From assembly GCA_964443225.1 (NCBI GenBank), contig CAYUCC010000007.1:44470-108469 (forward strand): a stretch of 64,000 nt of DNA, written 5' to 3'. Position 1 is the first letter of the stretch, and each line of letters opens with the position of its first letter. Below the pieces are notes generated by a model that worked only from the letters and a program-made list of their open reading frames with translations, ran no database searches and had not been told where the DNA came from. Both the position numbers and the translations under genes were made by a program. The DNA is from SSC4 sp964443225. GTDB lineage: Bacteria; Chloroflexota; Anaerolineae; SSC4; Amarolineaceae. Positions 1 through 7,789 of the stretch are shown piece after piece.

Positions 1-1553
1 ACGGCCAGTTCGTCTTCATCAACGACAAGGCCAACGCCCGCGTCGCCGTGGTCGACCTGCGCGACTTCGAGACCAAACAGCTCGTCAAGAACCCCAATGC
101 GATCAACGACCACGGTGGCAGCTTCGTTACCCCCAACACCGAGTACATCGTCGAAGGCCCGCAGTATGCCGCACCGATCGGCTTCGGGTATGCCTCGATT
201 GACGAGTACAACGAGAAGTATCGCGGCCTGATCACCTTCTGGAAGTTCGACCGCGAAAAGGGACGCATCATCCCTGAGGAGTCGTTCCAGATCGAACTGC
301 CGCCCTACTGGCAGGACCTGTGCGATTCTGGCAAGCTGGAGAGCGAAGGCTGGGTCTTCTGTAACTCCTTCAACACTGAGCTCGCTACCGGTGCTGGCCC
401 CGATGGCTCGGGTCCCCAGTTCGAAGCAGGCACGGCCCAGAACGACATGGACTACCTGCACATCATGAACTGGAAGAAGGCCGAAGAAGTCTACAAGGCC
501 GGCAAGGCGGAAGAGATCAACGGCATCGACGTCATCTCCATGGAGACAGCCATTGCCGAAGGGCTGCTCTACTTTGCCCCCGAACCCAAGAGCCCGCACG
601 GTGTCGACATTGCCCCCAAGGGTGACTACATCGTCATCGGTGGTAAACTCGACCCGCACGTGAGCATCTACAGTTTCAAGAAGATCCAGGATGCGATTGC
701 CAAGGGCACCAGCGACAAGGATGCCTACGGTGTACCGATCCTCGCCTTCGCCGACGTTCTGGAAGCACAGGTCGAATTGGGCCTGGGGCCGCTGCACACC
801 GTGTTCGACAACCAGGGCTACGCCTACACCAGCCTCTTCCTGGACAGCGCCGTGGCGCGCTGGAGCCTGGGCCCGCCGTACCGTGATGACGGCTGGAAGC
901 TGGAAGGCAAGCTGCCCGTTCACTACAACATCGGCCACATCGCCGCCGCCGAAGGTGACACCATCGACCCCGACGGCATGTACGTCGTGGCGCTCAACAA
1001 ATGGTCGGTCGATCGTTTCTTCAACGTCGGACCGCTGCTGCCGCAGAACTTCCAGCTGGTGGACATCAGCCAGCCGGGTGACAAGATGCAGCTGCTGTAC
1101 GACATGCCCATCGGCGTGGCCGAGCCGCACTACGCCCAAATCATCAAGGCCGACAAGCTGAATGCCTGGGAAGTCTATCCTGAAGTCGGCTTCAACACCC
1201 TGACCATGTCCCTGGACCCAAATGCTGTTGAACCGGGCCAGGAGCGGGTTGTACGCAACGGCAACGAAGTCGAAATCTGGATGACCGTTGTGCGCAGCCA
1301 CTACACACCGGACCGCATCGAGCTCAAGAAGGGTGACAAGGTCACCTGGCACCTGACCAACGTCGAGCGGGCGCGCGACGCAACGCACGGCTTTGCCCTC
1401 TCGGGTTACAACATCAACCTGAGCCTGGAGCCTGGTGAGTCGACCACGATCGAATTCGAGGCCGATCTGCCCGGCACGTTCACCTACTACTGCACCGAGT
1501 TCTGCTCGGCGCTGCACCTGGAGATGATCGGTTATATGCTGATCGAGCCCTAA
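1..1553 (+). CDS. nosZ: Nitrous-oxide reductase NosZ, 5'-truncated by the window edge
   Basis: Periplasmic copper enzyme that reduces N2O to N2, the last step of denitrification. The open frame runs from the first complete codon at base 3, so the N-terminus lies outside the window; about 516 residues remain, against roughly 640-680 in the family. The frame opens with the NosZ-typical FINDKANARVA stretch. CuZ-type histidine contexts are visible (SPHGVD, LGPLHTVFD, EPHYAQI), and the C-terminal cupredoxin domain carries the CuA motif CTEFCSALHLEM plus an upstream THGF histidine. The first CuZ histidine pair and the signal peptide (Sec versus Tat) cannot be seen. It heads the nosB-like/nosD/nosF/nosY/nosL cluster. 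The gene order fits clade II, but the class is inferred. Confidence 0.97.
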   Translation, partial: GQFVFINDKANARVAVVDLRDFETKQLVKNPNAINDHGGSFVTPNTEYIVEGPQYAAPIGFGYASIDEYNEKYRGLITFWKFDREKGRIIPEESFQIELPPYWQDLCDSGKLESEGWVFCNSFNTELATGAGPDGSGPQFEAGTAQNDMDYLHIMNWKKAEEVYKAGKAEEINGIDVISMETAIAEGLLYFAPEPKSPHGVDIAPKGDYIVIGGKLDPHVSIYSFKKIQDAIAKGTSDKDAYGVPILAFADVLEAQVELGLGPLHTVFDNQGYAYTSLFLDSAVARWSLGPPYRDDGWKLEGKLPVHYNIGHIAAAEGDTIDPDGMYVVALNKWSVDRFFNVGPLLPQNFQLVDISQPGDKMQLLYDMPIGVAEPHYAQIIKADKLNAWEVYPEVGFNTLTMSLDPNAVEPGQERVVRNGNEVEIWMTVVRSHYTPDRIELKKGDKVTWHLTNVERARDATHGFALSGYNINLSLEPGESTTIEFEADLPGTFTYYCTEFCSALHLEMIGYMLIEP

Positions 1554-1574
1554 GCGGCTTATCGTCCGCCCATT

Positions 1575-1656
1575 CTTGCCTGCGGCCGGCCTGGCCGCAG
1601 GCAAGCGCCGATGAATTCAGGGGCTGGCTGGCGTCGATCGCCCGCCGGCCCCTGAA
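1575..1656 (+). other. Two stem-loops between nosZ and the nosB-like gene
   Basis: The first hairpin is a perfect 13-bp stem (1575-1587 with 1593-1605, 5-nt loop). The second has a perfect 9-bp outer stem (1616-1624 with 1648-1656). Neither has a T-tract, so they look like an mRNA-stabilising or processing element that could raise nosZ output over the accessory genes, not a full terminator. The role is inferred. Confidence 0.6.
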
Positions 1657-1701
1657 CCCGCATGACGCCGGGCGGCATTGACGTGTGAGAGGATGACAAA
1701 G

Positions 1702-2376
1702 ATGACAACTCAAACAACACCGACGAAGACGTCCCCCGCTGCTGACCCAAACACGTACGTGTTACCGACGCTGCTGTTCATGGTAGCAGCATTACTTCTG
1801 GTCGTATCGATATTTCTACCATACTGGTCGATGACACTCCACGCACCGCAGTACCCGAAGGGTCTCACGATCGACCTGTACGTGAATCAGGTAGAAGGTG
1901 ACGCTAAAGAAATCGATGGTCTGAACCACTACATTGGCATGCCTAAGATGGAAGAGGCCGCCGCCTTCGAACGCTCCTTTGCTGTGATTGCCGTTACGGC
2001 CCTGGCCTTCCTGCTGGTGGCAGCCGTCTTTGTACGCAACTGGTGGGCGGCTTTGTTAGCCTTACCCGTGATTGGGTATCCACTCATCTTTTTGGCCGAT
2101 CTATTCTATTGGTTGTATACTTTCGGGCACAATCTCGATCCGAAGGCCCCCCTGTCGAGCAGCATCAAGCCGTTCACACCGGCCGTCCTGGGGACGGGTA
2201 TGGTTGGCCAGTTCGAAACGACGGCCTCGCTCGAAATCGGCTGGTGGTTGGCGGCCGCGGCGTCGCTGGTATTGATTGTCGGTCTCTACTTCCACCGGCG
2301 GGCGTACAAGCCGCTGCGCGACGCAGAAAAGGCACAAAAACAGGCTGCATTGGCTGCGCAGGCAGCACACAGCTAA
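1702..2376 (+). CDS. NosB-like integral membrane protein of the nos cluster
   Basis: A 224-residue protein with four predicted membrane segments: one near the N-terminus (YVLPTLLFMVAALLL), two adjacent in the middle (around residues 95-135) and one near residue 190 (WWLAAAASLVLIVGLYF). The first loop has the LPYW...LHAPQYPKGL and INGLNHYIG-like pattern (here IDGLNHYIG) that I associate with membrane proteins placed after nosZ in clade II clusters. Its role there is unknown; electron delivery to NosZ or maturation are the usual suggestions. ATG at 1702 is preferred because AGAGG lies about 9 nt upstream; in-frame TTG 1678 and ATG 1693 are less well placed. It sits 16 bp before nosD. Confidence 0.7.
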   Translation: MTTQTTPTKTSPAADPNTYVLPTLLFMVAALLLVVSIFLPYWSMTLHAPQYPKGLTIDLYVNQVEGDAKEIDGLNHYIGMPKMEEAAAFERSFAVIAVTALAFLLVAAVFVRNWWAALLALPVIGYPLIFLADLFYWLYTFGHNLDPKAPLSSSIKPFTPAVLGTGMVGQFETTASLEIGWWLAAAASLVLIVGLYFHRRAYKPLRDAEKAQKQAALAAQAAHS

Positions 2377-2392
2377 TCCGATCGTGTGATCT

Positions 2393-3796
2393 ATGACTTT
2401 ACTGCTGGTGGCGCTGTTCACACTCTTTTTCAACGGGCCGATCATCGTTTCCCCCGATGGACCGCTGAACACAATAACGGATGCCCTGGCCCAGGCTGAA
2501 CCGGGCGACACCATCGAGGTGCAGGGCGGCGTGTACAACGAGCACATCGTGATCGACAAACCGGTCACGCTCGTGGGCATCGACCGCCCTGTCATCGACG
2601 GGGGTGGCACTGGCATCGTTATCGATATTGCCGCCCCCGATGTGACGCTGCGCGGCTTCACCGTGCGCAACAGCGGCAAAATCCTCGAAAAAGAGGACGG
2701 TGGTATCGAGACCCGCGGCGAACGCACCCTGATCGAAGACAATATTCTGGAACAGGTGCTGTTCGGCATCTACCTCAACCAGGCACCCAACAGCACGATC
2801 CGCAACAACCAGGTCAGCGGCTACACAGACCTGGCGCCGGCATTGCGCGGCGACCTGATCCGCTTCTGGTACAGCCACGACAGCACCATGGAAGGCAACA
2901 CCGTGGAGGGTGGGCGTGACGCTGTCATCTGGTTTTCCGAGGGCGCCCAGATCCGCAACAACGTCATTCGTAACGGCCGCTACGGGTTGCACTTCATGTT
3001 CGACGACGACAATGTACTCGAAGGCAACTACCTGGAAGGCAATTCGGTCGGCGCCTACCTCATGAACAGCAAGAATCTCAAGGTGTTGGGCAACACCTTT
3101 GCCTACAACCGTGGTCCCAGTGGGTATGGCCTCGGCCTGAAGGATATGGACGGCATCCAGGCAGAAAACAACCGTTTCGTCGGTAACCGCGTGGCGGTCT
3201 ACCTGGACAACCCACCCGCTGCCAGCGGCGTGCGTGATCATTTCTATCGTAACCTCTTTGCCCACAACGACATCGGTATCCTGTTCCTACCCCTGGTGAG
3301 AAACACCGAATTCTGGGATAATACGTTCTGGGAAAATTCCGAACAGGTCGCCATTCAGGGGGGCGGTGAGCTCAAAGGTAATCAGTGGGAAGTCAATGGG
3401 CGCGGTAACTACTGGAGCGACTACGCCGGATTCGATGCCGATGGGGATGGCGTGGGTGACCTGCCGTACGAATCGGTCAGTCTGTTCGAGAACCTGATGG
3501 ACCGCTACCCGGCGCTGCGTCTGTTTCAGCTGAGCCCGGCCTCCGATGCCATCGACCTGGCGGCGCGTGCCTTCCCCATCACCAAACCGCGCGCCAAAAT
3601 GACCGATCTCCATCCGTTGATGGCACCGCAGGCGCTGCCGCCGGGGCCGGGTGTGCCACAACCGGAACGCCTGCCGGCGTTATTGGCCGCCCTGGCCCTG
3701 CTGGCGATTGCTGTTTTTGTCCTGGCCTTTGGCCAGCTGCGCTGGCGGCGTGCGCCCGCTGACGCGCCAACCACCAAACGACAGGTATGGGCATGA
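2393..3796 (+). CDS. nosD: NosD, periplasmic right-handed beta-helix copper-maturation protein
   Basis: 467 residues. NosD works with the NosFY ABC transporter to assemble the CuZ centre of NosZ. A short hydrophobic N-terminus (MTLLLVALFTLFF) is followed by a parallel beta-helix of repeated short strands (NTITDALAQAEPGDTIEVQGG, RNSG, RNNQVSGY, RNNVIRNG and similar turns), which is the NosD/carbohydrate-binding repeat fold. A C-terminal hydrophobic segment near residues 430-450 (LLAALALLAIAVFVLAF) followed by arginines suggests a membrane anchor. The stop overlaps the nosF start as ATGA, so translation is probably coupled. Family assignment is secure from fold pattern plus context. Confidence 0.92.
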   Translation: MTLLLVALFTLFFNGPIIVSPDGPLNTITDALAQAEPGDTIEVQGGVYNEHIVIDKPVTLVGIDRPVIDGGGTGIVIDIAAPDVTLRGFTVRNSGKILEKEDGGIETRGERTLIEDNILEQVLFGIYLNQAPNSTIRNNQVSGYTDLAPALRGDLIRFWYSHDSTMEGNTVEGGRDAVIWFSEGAQIRNNVIRNGRYGLHFMFDDDNVLEGNYLEGNSVGAYLMNSKNLKVLGNTFAYNRGPSGYGLGLKDMDGIQAENNRFVGNRVAVYLDNPPAASGVRDHFYRNLFAHNDIGILFLPLVRNTEFWDNTFWENSEQVAIQGGGELKGNQWEVNGRGNYWSDYAGFDADGDGVGDLPYESVSLFENLMDRYPALRLFQLSPASDAIDLAARAFPITKPRAKMTDLHPLMAPQALPPGPGVPQPERLPALLAALALLAIAVFVLAFGQLRWRRAPADAPTTKRQVWA

Positions 3797-4668
3797 ATAC
3801 ACAAACGCACGCCGCCGTCATCACCGTGGACCACCTGGTCAAACGCTTTGGGCGTTTTGCGGCGGTGAACGATCTGAGTTTCGCCGTCGAACCGGGGGCC
3901 GCCGTCGCCCTGTGGGGTGCCAACGGCGCCGGCAAGACGACGGTCATCAAATGTATGTTGGGCCTGCTGGGTTACCAGGGTCGTATCGTGGTCAACGGCT
4001 ACGATGCGCGGCGCCAGGGTAAAGCGGCGCGGCGCAGCCTGGGTTACGTGCCGCAAGAGCTGGCTTTTCACGGTGACATGCGCACCCTCGAGACGGCCCG
4101 TTTCTACGCACGGCTCAAAGACGTGGGGCACGCCCGCGTCGACGAGGTCCTGACGCAGGTAGGCCTCGCCGAGCATACCGCCAAACCGGTGGCCGCGCTG
4201 TCGGGGGGTATGAAACAGCGGCTGGCCCTGGGCCTGGCGCTGCTGGCCGATCCCCCCTTGCTGATCCTGGACGAGCCGACGTCGAACCTGGACGCGGTGG
4301 CACGCGACCAGTTCCTGCAGCTGCTGCGCACGATCAAACTGGCGGGCAAGACGATCCTGTTCACTTCGCATCACCTGGGTGAGGTGGAAGTGTTGGGGGA
4401 CCACGTTTTGCTGTTGGAGCGTGGCCAACTGGTCGTCGAGGTGCCGGCCCACGAGCTGGCCACCCGCGCCGGTTTGAAGAGCCGGATCAAACTGTTCGTG
4501 GCCGAGGATGATGTGGACGCCGCCGTGGGAATCCTCGTTCATGCGGGCTATACGGCCAGTCGCAACGGCACCGGCCTCTACGTCGAGGTCGAGCCGGGGC
4601 AGAAGGCATCACCCATCCGCAGCCTGGCCGAGGCCGACATCATCGTCCGCGATTTTGAGGTGATCTGA
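3793..4668 (+). CDS. nosF: NosF, ABC transporter ATP-binding subunit
   Basis: 291-residue cytoplasmic ATPase that powers the NosFY transporter needed for NosZ copper-site maturation; the cargo is thought to be a sulfur species, but this is not settled. Walker A is GANGAGKTT, the ABC signature is LSGGMKQRLALG, and Walker B with the D-loop is LLILDEPTSNLD, followed by the H-loop histidine in FTSHHLGEVE. ATG at 3793 is chosen over ATG 3787 because it makes an ATGA overlap with the nosD stop and has an AGG at usable spacing. It overlaps nosY by one base. Typical length for the family. Confidence 0.93.
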   Translation: MNTQTHAAVITVDHLVKRFGRFAAVNDLSFAVEPGAAVALWGANGAGKTTVIKCMLGLLGYQGRIVVNGYDARRQGKAARRSLGYVPQELAFHGDMRTLETARFYARLKDVGHARVDEVLTQVGLAEHTAKPVAALSGGMKQRLALGLALLADPPLLILDEPTSNLDAVARDQFLQLLRTIKLAGKTILFTSHHLGEVEVLGDHVLLLERGQLVVEVPAHELATRAGLKSRIKLFVAEDDVDAAVGILVHAGYTASRNGTGLYVEVEPGQKASPIRSLAEADIIVRDFEVI

Positions 4669-5495
4669 TGAACATGAAAGCGGTGACCACGTTGATGCAG
4701 AAGGAGCTGCGGGACTCTATGCGCAACCGCTGGTTCATTTTGTACACGATCGCCTTCACCGTGCTGGCGCTGGGGTTGTCGTTCATGGCTCTGTCGGGTG
4801 CCGGCATTGTTGGTTTTGCCGGTTTTGGGCGTACCGCCGCCAGCCTGGTCAACCTGGTGCTGTTGGTCGTGCCGCTCATGGCCCTCACCGTCGGCGCACA
4901 GAGCCTGGCTGGCGAACAGGAACGTGGGACGATGGGCTACCTCCTGGCGCAGCCGGTCACGCGGCTTGAGGTGTTCGTGGGCAAGTACCTCGGCCTGGCC
5001 CTCGCACTGCTGGCGGCGCTCACCCTGGGGTTTGGTATTTCGGGGTTGGTGATGGCGGGCAACGGCGCGGCCAATCCCTGGTCGTATATTCAGCTGGTTG
5101 GACTGGCCTTTTTGCTGGCACTGACCATGCTCAGCCTCGGTTTTGTCATTTCGGCGTTTACCCGTAAAGCGGGTGTGGCGATCGGTATTTCGCTGTTTGT
5201 GTGGCTGGCCTTCGTTTTCGTCGGTGACCTCGGTATGATGGGCACGGCGGTTGCGATGCGGCTGACGATCAGTGAGTTGTTCTGGCTGGCCAGTGTCAAT
5301 CCGCTCCAGGTCTTCAAGATGGCATCCGTGCTGCTCATCAACGCGACGCTGGACGTCCTGGGTCCAGCTGGTTTTTATGCGCTGCAAACGTACGGCAGCG
5401 CGGTGATGGCGCTGTTTCTGGGTATTCTGGCGGCCTGGGTGATCGTGCCCCTCACACTGGCCTATCTCCGTTTTCACAAACGAGGTGATTTGTGA
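4668..5495 (+). CDS. nosY: NosY, ABC-2 type permease subunit
   Basis: 275-residue membrane protein with about six hydrophobic segments (for example WFILYTIAFTVLALGLSFM, LVNLVLLVVPLMALTVGA, LGLALALLAALTLGFGI). The conserved cytosolic stretch GEQERGTMGYLLAQPVTR is typical of ABC-2 permeases in this role. It is the partner of the upstream NosF ATPase; together they supply maturation of the NosZ CuZ site in the periplasm. The start overlaps the nosF stop (TGATG), and the stop overlaps the nosL start (GTGA), so nosD-F-Y-L is one translationally coupled unit. Confidence 0.92.
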   Translation: MNMKAVTTLMQKELRDSMRNRWFILYTIAFTVLALGLSFMALSGAGIVGFAGFGRTAASLVNLVLLVVPLMALTVGAQSLAGEQERGTMGYLLAQPVTRLEVFVGKYLGLALALLAALTLGFGISGLVMAGNGAANPWSYIQLVGLAFLLALTMLSLGFVISAFTRKAGVAIGISLFVWLAFVFVGDLGMMGTAVAMRLTISELFWLASVNPLQVFKMASVLLINATLDVLGPAGFYALQTYGSAVMALFLGILAAWVIVPLTLAYLRFHKRGDL

Positions 5496-6040
5496 TATTC
5501 TTAGGGCAGGTTGACACGGTGCGTCACCGAACGCGTCGCGCCAATCCACTGCGTTGGGTCGTTGTGGTGTGTATCCTGGCTCTGGTCCTGGCGGGCTGCA
5601 GTCGCGGCCAAACCGAGATCAAACCACCAGAGATTCGTTTCGGCGAAGACAAATGCGCCGACTGCGACATGATCATCAGCGAGCCGCGGTTTGCGGCGGC
5701 AGCCATGCATGACGTGGGCGGTGGCACGTACGAAAGCCTGTTGTTCGACGACATTGGCGACTTGCTGCGCTACATGAAGGAGAACCCCGACCTGAAGTAC
5801 GTGGCCAGTTATGTACACGACTACGACACCGAAGCCTGGGTCGACGCGAGTAAAGCCATATACGTGCAGAGTTCCGAGATTCGCACACCGATGGCGTCAG
5901 GGTTGGCGGCCAGCGATACCCAAACCAAGGCGGAAGCGCTGGCCACCCAGTTCAACGGCACCGTCATGGACTGGACGACCCTACAGGAACGGGCGCCGGC
6001 GCCAATGCCCGGCATGCATCAGGGCCAGATGAACAAGTAG
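5492..6040 (+). CDS. nosL: NosL, outer-face copper chaperone lipoprotein
   Basis: 182 residues. NosL binds Cu(I) and passes it to NosZ maturation. The GTG start overlaps the nosY stop. A basic N-terminal stretch and hydrophobic core (LRWVVVVCILALVLAGC) end in a lipobox with Cys near residue 36, so it should be lipid-anchored outside the cytoplasmic membrane. The mature part carries the NosL signature C-x2-C-x-M (CADCDM) and conserved FDDIGD and Y-V-DY patterns. The C-terminus has an extra Met/His-containing tail (PMPGMHQGQMNK) that could also bind copper; that is inference. Last of the coupled nosDFYL genes. Confidence 0.94.
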   Translation: MIFLGQVDTVRHRTRRANPLRWVVVVCILALVLAGCSRGQTEIKPPEIRFGEDKCADCDMIISEPRFAAAAMHDVGGGTYESLLFDDIGDLLRYMKENPDLKYVASYVHDYDTEAWVDASKAIYVQSSEIRTPMASGLAASDTQTKAEALATQFNGTVMDWTTLQERAPAPMPGMHQGQMNK

Positions 6041-6128
6041 ACCGTCTATTTGTATTCTGCGGCCCACCAGAGACCGGTCGGTCATGGAAGACCGAACCGC
6101 GAACTGCATCGATCAAGGAGGATAGTCA

Positions 6129-6551
6129 ATGCGTAGAGTGTGGATTCTTAGTGCCTTGTTGATCGCCGTGATCGTTCTGGCGGCCTGCGGTGGGGGCGCA
6201 GCAACAACTGCCCCGCAGCCGACCACGGCACCAGAACCAACCGCCGTGCCCGAAGAGCCCAAGATGGTGGGCGATGCGGCCGCCGGAGAGACGTCCTATG
6301 CAACGTACTGCGTGGCCTGCCATGGGCCTGGGGCCACCGGCGTGCAGGGCCTGGGCAAGACGTGGGTCGGTTCGGAGTTCATCAATAGCATGACCGACGA
6401 CGAGCTGGTGGCCTTCGTCAAGGTGGGCCGCCCGGCCACCGATCCGGCCAACACCACCGGTGTCGACATGCCGCCCAAGGGTGGCAACCCGGCCCTGACC
6501 GACCAGCAGCTGTACGATCTGGTCGCGTACATGCGCGTGCTCAATCAGTAA
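6129..6551 (+). CDS. Mono-haem cytochrome c lipoprotein, probable NosZ electron donor
   Basis: 140 residues. Signal peptide with lipobox LAAC (Cys near residue 20), a Thr/Pro/Glu linker, then a class I cytochrome c domain: haem-binding CVACH near residue 60 and a likely axial Met in GVDMPPKGGNP. A strong ribosome site (AAGGAGG) lies about 7 nt before the ATG. It follows nosL by 88 bp and is closed by an intrinsic terminator, so it belongs to the nos transcription unit. By position it is likely to shuttle electrons to NosZ, as cytochromes in clade II clusters are thought to; the direct donor role is inferred. Confidence 0.9.
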   Translation: MRRVWILSALLIAVIVLAACGGGAATTAPQPTTAPEPTAVPEEPKMVGDAAAGETSYATYCVACHGPGATGVQGLGKTWVGSEFINSMTDDELVAFVKVGRPATDPANTTGVDMPPKGGNPALTDQQLYDLVAYMRVLNQ

Positions 6552-6585
6552 TCGACAGCTCGTTGTGTGATCGTTGTATATGACG

Positions 6586-6627
6586 CAGCGCCCTGCGGCA
6601 GGAAGGTTCTGTCGTAGGGCGCTGTTT
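6586..6627 (+). terminator. Rho-independent terminator of the nos operon
   Basis: A 16-bp stem (6586-6601 with 6609-6624, two G-T pairs, 7-nt loop GAAGGTT) followed directly by TTTGATTTT. It lies 35 bp after the cytochrome stop, between convergent genes. Confidence 0.88.
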
Positions 6628-6710
6628 GATTTTGGATTTTGGATTTTGGATTTTGGATTGGCGTAGTTTCGATTTTGGATTGATGCTGTTTGATTTTGGA
6701 TTTTGGATTG
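6627..6710. repeat. Heptamer array (ATTTTGG), copy 1
   Basis: Tandem and interrupted copies of the 7-mer ATTTTGG, broken by two short unique stretches. It lies between convergent genes, just after the nos terminator. The same word occurs in six other places in the window, in either orientation. Confidence 0.9.
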
Positions 6711-6718
6711 ATGCGCAG

Positions 6719-7789
6719 TTATATGCTGGCGTCGTAGGATTCTGGGATGGGCGCGGGGGGCGCGTCGGTGCGGGTTGGTTGGGGCAGGAAGGTTTCTGCT
6801 GCCGACGGCGTGGTTACGGCTGTTTTGGTGGTCGCCCAGCCGCCCTTGTAGACTGTCACTTCCGCATTGGCGGCATTCTGTACCATCGCGGCGACCAAAG
6901 GGCGATCGACGACGGCCAGCAGTGCGCTGTGATTGTCCGCAAGCTCGTTCAGCACGCGAAAGACTTCACCGCGTACATCGCCTTGCCGCGGAATCGTTGT
7001 GTTCGATGCCAGTACCGCCGAGGTGGGTGGCAGGATCTCGGGCACCTCGGTAATGCGTGCTTTGCCGGTCTCGTCCTTGGCAATGGTAACAGCAATCAGG
7101 ACCTGGGGCGGATTTTGTTTATACCAGTCGATCAGCTGCGCACACATCGGCTGTAGCTGCGCGGCATCGGCCAGAGTCAATACGATAGTATGATACTCTT
7201 TACCGGCCCAGGCATCAGCGCCGAGCTCGTGTGCAACCTGGGCGGTTGTTTTGGCGCGCAGCGCCGTACGCTGCATGCGGTCGATGAAGCGCGCACGCAG
7301 GCGTGCGTCCCACGCATAGATCACGACCGTGCCGGCGAGGATGTCGTGCAAGCCCTGCCGCTGATTGTCCAGCAGCACCCACAAAAAACCAAGACCCAGC
7401 GTTAATAAACAGACGAAGTAACCAAACAGGCGCTTGATGGCCACCCACAAGCTGAGCCGCCGCCCGTCGGACCGCACCACGCGCACACCCATGACGCGCA
7501 TGCCAGGCGTCTCGCCGGTCAACGTCCAAAACAGCACCAGGTAGGTCGGAAAGAACAGCGCCGCAAAGAGAAGCAGTAACAGCGTAGTCAAATTGCAGGT
7601 AAGTGTCCACCAGGTCACCGGCGCGCCGTCCGGGCAGTTCATGGAGCTGATGCCAAACAGGCTCAGCATGGTGATCAGAAACCAACTCATGACCGCCACG
7701 GTGGTGGTGGAGATCAGCACATCGATCGCCAGGCCAATCGCCCGGCTCACGAAACCGGCATACGACCCCTGCAGGCTGCGGTCATTCAT
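6719..7789 (-). CDS. RDD-family membrane protein with a C-terminal cytosolic domain
   Basis: 356 residues. The first ~170 form an RDD domain: SRAIGLAIDVLI at the N-terminus, several membrane segments, TGETPGMRVMGVRVV, then a third hydrophobic segment and NQRQGLHDILAGTVVI. Residues ~180-356 form a soluble region I do not recognise, with a region reading HTIVLTLADAAQLQPMC and a Pro-rich end. RDD proteins are poorly characterised; transport roles have been proposed for some. The ATG has AAAGGA 10 nt upstream and overlaps the stop of the preceding repeat-protein gene by 8 bp, so the two are co-translated and may act together. Confidence 0.82.
   Translation of the reverse strand: MNDRSLQGSYAGFVSRAIGLAIDVLISTTTVAVMSWFLITMLSLFGISSMNCPDGAPVTWWTLTCNLTTLLLLLFAALFFPTYLVLFWTLTGETPGMRVMGVRVVRSDGRRLSLWVAIKRLFGYFVCLLTLGLGFLWVLLDNQRQGLHDILAGTVVIYAWDARLRARFIDRMQRTALRAKTTAQVAHELGADAWAGKEYHTIVLTLADAAQLQPMCAQLIDWYKQNPPQVLIAVTIAKDETGKARITEVPEILPPTSAVLASNTTIPRQGDVRGEVFRVLNELADNHSALLAVVDRPLVAAMVQNAANAEVTVYKGGWATTKTAVTTPSAAETFLPQPTRTDAPPAPIPESYDASI

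Noticed and set aside
6627..6710. Tandem repeats as a possible CRISPR array
   Set aside because: The unit is only 7 bp with no spacers of regular length and no cas genes nearby.
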